Source: Winogradskyella ursingii (GTDB lineage Bacteria; Bacteroidota; Bacteroidia; Flavobacteriales; Flavobacteriaceae). From it: a stretch of DNA of 64,000 nucleotides. Made by a program: the position numbers and the translations under genes. The DNA is taken from assembly GCF_013403975.1 (NCBI RefSeq), contig NZ_JABFDH010000001.1, positions 558,001-622,000 on the forward strand. The letters run 5' to 3'. Positions 59,612 through 64,000 of the stretch are shown one piece after another (within the stretch, counting starts at the first letter, position 1; each line of letters starts with the position of its first letter). Below the pieces are notes generated by a model, which saw only the letters and a program-made list of their open reading frames with translations, searched no databases and was not told where the DNA came from.

Positions 59612-61915
59612 ATGAAAATTCTTAAGTATTACTTATGCGCCATTATGTTTGTGTCAGTGAGCGCATTTGCCCAAGACGAGGTAAAACCAGAGCGTAAACC
59701 AGGTCACACCAACGAAAACAAATTTAAACAATTGTATGATGAATTTGCTACACCAAATATGTTTAGAACAGGTTCTGGTGCACCGGGACCAGCTTATTAT
59801 CAGCAGCAAGCAGATTACAAAATGGATATTGAAATCGATGACGACAATGCCAGACTGTTTGGTAACGAAACCATCACATATACAAACAACTCACCAGATG
59901 AGTTAAAATATCTTTGGGTACAGTTGGACCAAAATATGAGAGCTGAGGATTCTAAAACTCCATTAATCAATAATGAAAGACCACAAGAAGCTACCTATCC
60001 AAGTAGTTTTACAAATAGCTATCTTAAAGAGCCTTTAGACAGAGGGTTTAATATAGAACACGTAAAAGATGTAAACGGAAAAGATTTGCCTCATATGATC
60101 AATAGAACTATGATGCGAGTAGAATTGCCTAAACCAATGAAAACAGGTGATAAATTTTCTTTCAAAATTAAATGGAATTACAACATCAATAATCATGTGA
60201 CAGAAGGTGGTCGTTCTGGGTATGAATATTTCGAGGAAAACGATAATAAAATTTACGTTATGGCACAGTTTTACCCACGTATGGCTGTTTATAATGATGT
60301 AGAAGGTTGGCAAAATTCACAATTTTGGGGACGCGATGAATTTGCTTTACCATTTGGTGATTTTGATGTGAACATTACAGTGCCTGCTGACCATATTTTG
60401 GATGGTACTGGCTACTTAACAAATAGAAAAGAGGTGTTTACTTCAGATATGATGAAACGTTATGAGAAGGCAAAAAAATCTTACGATGAGCCAGTAATGA
60501 TTGTAACACAAGCTGAAGCTGAAAAAGCTGAAAAAACAAAAAGCAAGGATAAGAAAACTTGGAAGCTTTCTGCACAAATGGTTCGTGATTTCGGTTTTGC
60601 TACATCACGTAAATTTCTTTGGGATATGATGGCTGTTAAAGTTGGCGACAAAGATGTCATGGCAGTTTCTATGTACTCAAAAGAAGGTAACCCTTTATGG
60701 GAACAGTGGTCTACCAAAGCAGTGGCAAGTACTTTGAAGTCTTATTCTCGTATGACGTTCGATTATCCTTACCACAAAGCCATTTCAGTACATGCACCAA
60801 TGGGTATGGAATACCCTATGATTTGTTTCAATTTTGGTCGTCCTGATGCAGAAGGAAATTATTCAGATAGGACTAAATACGGAATGATCAGTGTTATCAT
60901 CCATGAGGTAGGTCATAACTTTTTTCCAATGATTGTAAATAGTGATGAGCGCCAGTGGACGTGGATGGACGAAGGTCTAAACACGTTTGTGCAATACGTT
61001 GCAGAACAAGATTTTGGAGAATGGTATCCAAAAGCACTTTCGCCAGATGATAAAACTTACCCTTCCAGAAGAGGTCCTGCTCAAAATATAGTAAGGTATA
61101 TGGGTGGAGACCAAGATTTCATAATGCCTATTATGACAAAAGGATTAAACACCTACCAATTCGGTAATAATGCATACGCCAAACCAGCAACAGGACTGAA
61201 TATTTTGAGAGAAACCATTATGGGTCGTGATCTTTTTGACTATGCCTTTAGAGAGTATTCTAATCGTTGGATGTTTAAACACCCAACACCAGAAGATTTT
61301 TTCCGTACCATGGAAGACGCTTCTGCAGTAGATTTAGATTGGTTTTGGAGAGGATGGTTTTACACCACAGATTACACAGATATTGGTGTAAAAGAGGTAA
61401 AGAAATATCAGGTGTCTAGTACGCCTACAGCAGCAGTTAAAAAGCAAATAGAAGCTCAAGGCCGTTCAGTTGATGATTTACCACCTTTAGTATATTTTGT
61501 TGAAGAAGGCAGTGAAGATTATAATGAGAATATGAAAGGTGGAGACCTCATGGAAAATACTACAACGCTCAATGAATATGTAATGGATAATTTTACACCA
61601 GAGGAACGTAAAAAGTTGAAGTCGCCAAAGTATTTTTACAATATTACTTTCAATAAACCAGGAGGATTGGTAATGCCATTAATTGTAGAATATACCTACG
61701 CAGATGGTACTAAAGAGAAAATCACTTATCCTGCACAAGTTTGGAGGTTGAATGACCAAGAGGTAAGCAAAAATATTGCAAGCGAAAAAGAACTTGTTTC
61801 TGTCGTTGTTGATCCAGATTTAGAGACAGCGGATGTTGATACTTCAAATAATTCTTGGCCTCGTGAAGCCACAGAGAGTGAATTTGATAAGTTTAAAAAC
61901 ACAATTAAAGATTAA
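59612..61915 (+). CDS. Secreted M1-family metallopeptidase
   Basis: 767 aa with a signal peptide (about 1-20, ending SAFA). Zinc aminopeptidase fold: N-terminal beta domain (about 60-260), catalytic domain with HEVGHNFFP (H431, E432, H435) and E454 in WMDEGLNTF, exactly the HExxH-x18-E of M1. The usual exopeptidase GAMEN motif before it is replaced by GMEYP (about 397-401), as in several Bacteroidetes M1 enzymes. No T9SS C-terminal sorting domain, so probably periplasmic or surface-anchored in another way. Substrate unknown. Ends with a strong terminator. Confidence 0.93.
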   Translation: MKILKYYLCAIMFVSVSAFAQDEVKPERKPGHTNENKFKQLYDEFATPNMFRTGSGAPGPAYYQQQADYKMDIEIDDDNARLFGNETITYTNNSPDELKYLWVQLDQNMRAEDSKTPLINNERPQEATYPSSFTNSYLKEPLDRGFNIEHVKDVNGKDLPHMINRTMMRVELPKPMKTGDKFSFKIKWNYNINNHVTEGGRSGYEYFEENDNKIYVMAQFYPRMAVYNDVEGWQNSQFWGRDEFALPFGDFDVNITVPADHILDGTGYLTNRKEVFTSDMMKRYEKAKKSYDEPVMIVTQAEAEKAEKTKSKDKKTWKLSAQMVRDFGFATSRKFLWDMMAVKVGDKDVMAVSMYSKEGNPLWEQWSTKAVASTLKSYSRMTFDYPYHKAISVHAPMGMEYPMICFNFGRPDAEGNYSDRTKYGMISVIIHEVGHNFFPMIVNSDERQWTWMDEGLNTFVQYVAEQDFGEWYPKALSPDDKTYPSRRGPAQNIVRYMGGDQDFIMPIMTKGLNTYQFGNNAYAKPATGLNILRETIMGRDLFDYAFREYSNRWMFKHPTPEDFFRTMEDASAVDLDWFWRGWFYTTDYTDIGVKEVKKYQVSSTPTAAVKKQIEAQGRSVDDLPPLVYFVEEGSEDYNENMKGGDLMENTTTLNEYVMDNFTPEERKKLKSPKYFYNITFNKPGGLVMPLIVEYTYADGTKEKITYPAQVWRLNDQEVSKNIASEKELVSVVVDPDLETADVDTSNNSWPREATESEFDKFKNTIKD

Positions 61916-61937
61916 GTTTTTAAGTATAAAATAATAT

Positions 61938-61968
61938 AAGCCGACTTTAATAGTCGGCTTTTTTTTTG
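61938..61968 (+). terminator. Rho-independent terminator of the M1 peptidase gene
   Basis: AAGCCGACT (61938-61946) pairs with AGTCGGCTT (61952-61960), 5-base loop, then a nine-to-ten T run. 23 bases after the stop codon. Confidence 0.9.
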
Positions 61969-62066
61969 AAATTTTTGTAATATCAATATTTGAATTAATA
62001 CAATTTAAAGAAATACTTAATTAATATTATTAAGTTAATGTTAGATAATTTCAATTTCAAACTAAT

Positions 62067-62074
62067 TATATTTG
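62067..62074 (+). promoter_or_regulatory. -7 promoter box next to tatA
   Basis: TATATTTG followed by C. It ends only 5 bases before the GTG used as the tatA start, so the transcript would begin at or just inside that codon. Confidence 0.5.
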
Positions 62075-62078
62075 CATC

Positions 62079-62369
62079 GTGATACAGTTAACAACATTTC
62101 TATTCATCGGTGGCACTGAGCTCATCTTTATCCTATTTATAGTGGTAATGGTTTTTGGTGCAGATAAAATTCCGGAAATCGCAAGAGGCCTAGGAAAAGG
62201 GATGCGTCAACTTAAAGATGCGACCAATGATATTAAACATGAAGTGACCAAAAGCGCCAAAGAAAATAATGTGATTGACACCGAAGTCACAAAAAGCGTG
62301 AACGAAGAATTAAAGAAGGTTAAAGACGATCTTGAAGATTTTACAGGTTCCCTAAAGCGGGATATGTAA
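62079..62369 (+). CDS. tatA: Twin-arginine translocase subunit TatA/TatE family
   Basis: 96 aa from a GTG at 62079. One N-terminal TM (about 9-23, ELIFILFIVVMVFG), the FG hinge, then the amphipathic helix ADKIPEIARGLGKGMRQLKD and an acidic/basic tail (about 45-96). These are the three parts of TatA, which forms the pore for folded proteins. No upstream ATG exists in frame before the TM; with the -7 box just before, a leaderless mRNA is possible. TatC is not in the window. Convergent with the O-methyltransferase gene (stop codons adjacent). Confidence 0.92.
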   Translation: MIQLTTFLFIGGTELIFILFIVVMVFGADKIPEIARGLGKGMRQLKDATNDIKHEVTKSAKENNVIDTEVTKSVNEELKKVKDDLEDFTGSLKRDM

Positions 62370-63011
62370 TTATTTTTTCCGGCTTATGGTCAAGCCATCT
62401 CTAATTGGTAACACGACTGTTTCAATCCTATCATCAGTTTTAAGTAAAGTATTATAATCTAAAACTGCTTTGGTAGATTGATCTTTACTGTTTAATTGTT
62501 CAACCACTTTACCGTGCCACAATACATTATCTGATACTATGATACCGGCAGGTTCCAGTTTATCTATAATCAAATGGAAGTAGTTACTGTAATTGGGTTT
62601 ATCTGCATCAATAAATACCAAATCAAAATTCATATCCAATAGCGGAATAATTTCTAAAGCATTACCAGTGTGTTGATTAATTTGGTGACCGTACTGAGAC
62701 TTATTAAAATATTTTCTTTGAAAGTCTACCAGCTCTTCATTTATATCTATTGTGTGAATTATCCCATCTACGTGTAATCCTTCAGCTAAACACAGTGTGG
62801 AATAACCTGTAAATGTACCTAATTCTAAAATTGTTTTTGGCTGGATTAATTTTGAAATCATGCTCAAAACACGCCCTTGATAAGGTCCGCTGAGCATAAT
62901 AGGTTGTAGTACTTTTTGGTAGGTTTCTCGAGTAAGCTGTTGAAGCAGTTCTGGTTCTTTTTCAGAATGTTCAACAATGTAATTATCCAGTTTTTCGGGT
63001 AGAAAATGCAT
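62370..63011 (-). CDS. O-methyltransferase (caffeoyl-CoA / catechol type)
   Basis: 213 aa. Class I methyltransferase fold: ILELGTFTGYSTLCLAEGL (SAM site, about 63-81), TIDINEELVDFQRKYF, the metal and catalytic region DLVFIDADKPNYSNYF (about 132-147), and VSDNVLWHGKVV (about 160). These are typical of the cation-dependent OMT family 3. Substrate unknown; catechols or, given the neighbour, a tryptophan/kynurenine-derived compound are guesses. Starts within the stop of the upstream amidohydrolase (TAATG). Confidence 0.92.
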   Translation of the reverse strand: MHFLPEKLDNYIVEHSEKEPELLQQLTRETYQKVLQPIMLSGPYQGRVLSMISKLIQPKTILELGTFTGYSTLCLAEGLHVDGIIHTIDINEELVDFQRKYFNKSQYGHQINQHTGNALEIIPLLDMNFDLVFIDADKPNYSNYFHLIIDKLEPAGIIVSDNVLWHGKVVEQLNSKDQSTKAVLDYNTLLKTDDRIETVVLPIRDGLTISRKK

Positions 63012-64000
63012 TATGACAAAATTCGTTTTAATAATTTGTCTTTTGCAGTTTGATCATCGCCACAAAGCCACTGAATCACATTATCTTCCCAAATGGCATC
63101 ACGTTCAGTCTCGCTAATAATATTTCTTTCTATGGCCAAATCGAGAATCTTTCCTGGATAAGATGATTGTTTTTCGCTTTCCATTTCTCCTAAAGGGTAA
63201 GGATCGTCTAAACCCATTAAAACTTGTTTAGAACCTTGATTCTTAATTAGTAGTTCTAATCCTCCGGTGTCATGAACTAAGGTGTCAAAAAATATATTTC
63301 TGTGGCCTACTGCTTTTCTTGGATGGCTTTTACCCTCAAATAAATCTGGACGGCCATCGAATCCTTGGATACGTCGACCAAGATTAATTTGTGCTAATTG
63401 TCCTCCATGTGCAAAGCAAGTTCTCATGTTAGGATATTTGTCTTGATAACCGTTTAAAGTCAAAAAATGATACGCATCTGCACATTGAGCCAACATCCAA
63501 ATGAGATGAAAACGCCAAGACGTATTTTCGAGCTTTATGAATTTTTCTCCATCATAAGGATGAATTTCAACAGCAAGATTGTATTTATTAGCCAGTTCAA
63601 AAATAGGCTCGTTTTCTTCATCAAAAATACAGCGCCATGTACCAATAGTATCCATGTAATGGGTTGGTAAACAAAGCAATTGCATACCTAATTCCTCGAC
63701 ACAACGCTCGATTTCCCAGCATGCTCCCCTCACAAATCCTGGATGAACTACAAAACCACATGTGAATTTGCTCGGATTTTCACGCTGAATTTTAGCATTA
63801 AAATCATTCTGAAATCTTAATGCTTGCTTCATTTCCTCTACACGAAGACCATTGCCATATAGTTGAGATAAATTCAACACAACAGCATGGTCAATTTTAA
63901 AGCGTTCCATCCAAGCGAGCTTTTCATTTAAGAAAAAGCTCGAATCGGTTATTGGTCGGTTCCAATCTTTTTGTAGCATATATTTACGGTCTTTATCGAC
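63011..64000 (-). CDS. ACMSD-like amidohydrolase, 5' end cut by the window
   Basis: Partial. The frame stays open from the ATG at 63979 to the window edge (seven more codons, VDKDRKY before that Met), so the true start lies outside. The metal-binding HxH that opens this family's barrel is not in the visible part, which confirms truncation. Seen: HPYDGEKF and FAHGGQLAQINLGRR (metal His), MGLDDPYPLG (metal Asp). Matches amidohydrolase-2 proteins near 2-amino-3-carboxymuconate-6-semialdehyde decarboxylase, kynurenine pathway; exact activity uncertain. Overlaps the O-methyltransferase by one base, so they are co-expressed. Confidence 0.85.
   Translation of the reverse strand, partial: VDKDRKYMLQKDWNRPITDSSFFLNEKLAWMERFKIDHAVVLNLSQLYGNGLRVEEMKQALRFQNDFNAKIQRENPSKFTCGFVVHPGFVRGACWEIERCVEELGMQLLCLPTHYMDTIGTWRCIFDEENEPIFELANKYNLAVEIHPYDGEKFIKLENTSWRFHLIWMLAQCADAYHFLTLNGYQDKYPNMRTCFAHGGQLAQINLGRRIQGFDGRPDLFEGKSHPRKAVGHRNIFFDTLVHDTGGLELLIKNQGSKQVLMGLDDPYPLGEMESEKQSSYPGKILDLAIERNIISETERDAIWEDNVIQWLCGDDQTAKDKLLKRILS

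Overview
The window is about 64 kb of AT-rich bacterial chromosome from a member of the phylum Bacteroidetes (Bacteroidota), very probably a marine-type Flavobacteriaceae. Four things point there. The gene content includes PorT and a DUF5103/Plug-type protein of the type IX secretion system, a TamA-like lipoprotein, a sodium-pumping NQR complex, DUF5723/DUF6702-type families and a short primary sigma factor without region 1.1. The promoters carry the Bacteroidetes -7 box TAnnTTTG. Shine-Dalgarno sequences are largely absent. Most genes are ordinary core genes, and I see no phage, insertion sequence, CRISPR array, tRNA or rRNA. No gene-free stretch exceeds about 300 bases.

Layout. 1-6.3 kb (+) is the end of a surface polysaccharide locus: a WecG/TagA glycosyltransferase, a UDP-GlcNAc 2-epimerase, a WecA/TagO-type phosphotransferase, and Wza- and Wzc-like export proteins. 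6.3-11.5 kb (-) holds rpe, rpoD, an orphan small protein and the proline operon proC-proB-proA. 11.8-19.7 kb holds a processive-type family 2 glycosyltransferase, pnp, rpsO, a PAS histidine kinase, accD and class II fba. 19.8-30 kb holds tamL, a SpoU-type rRNA methyltransferase, porT, ubiE, trkA-trkH, a lipoprotein/DUF5723 pair and a tiny membrane protein. 30.2-39.6 kb holds an aminotransferase, a fatty acid desaturase, rsmG, pruA, a possible permuted NlpC/P60-like protein, apaG, a PLP decarboxylase and the T9SS Plug protein. 39.8-45.9 kb is the complete nqrABCDEF operon. 46-51.7 kb holds a response regulator/histidine kinase pair, a CxxC protein, an amidohydrolase, small proteins and apbE, whose product would flavinylate NqrB and NqrC. 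51.7-64 kb holds a methyltransferase, map, a HAD protein, gpmI, a secreted ankyrin protein, a GNAT, pepE, two paralogous CarboxypepD_reg-like proteins, DUF6702, an M1 peptidase, tatA, an O-methyltransferase and an ACMSD-like amidohydrolase cut by the window edge.

Connections. WecA, WecB and WecG families together would build an undecaprenyl-linked GlcNAc-ManNAc start unit. proCBA and pruA meet at pyrroline-5-carboxylate. NQR and ApbE form an energy module next to the sodium/potassium-linked trk genes. PorT and Plug belong to the same secretion machine although they lie 14 kb apart.

I did not find a convincing new multi-gene system. The best leads are small. An inverted array of heptamer repeats sits inside the nqr operon, and a second heptamer array lies in the accD leader. 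Intergenic palindromes look like decayed copies of a repeat family. NqrB and NqrC have atypical flavinylation motifs, and AccD has lost all four zinc cysteines. Several orphan proteins have recognisable but unassigned architecture.
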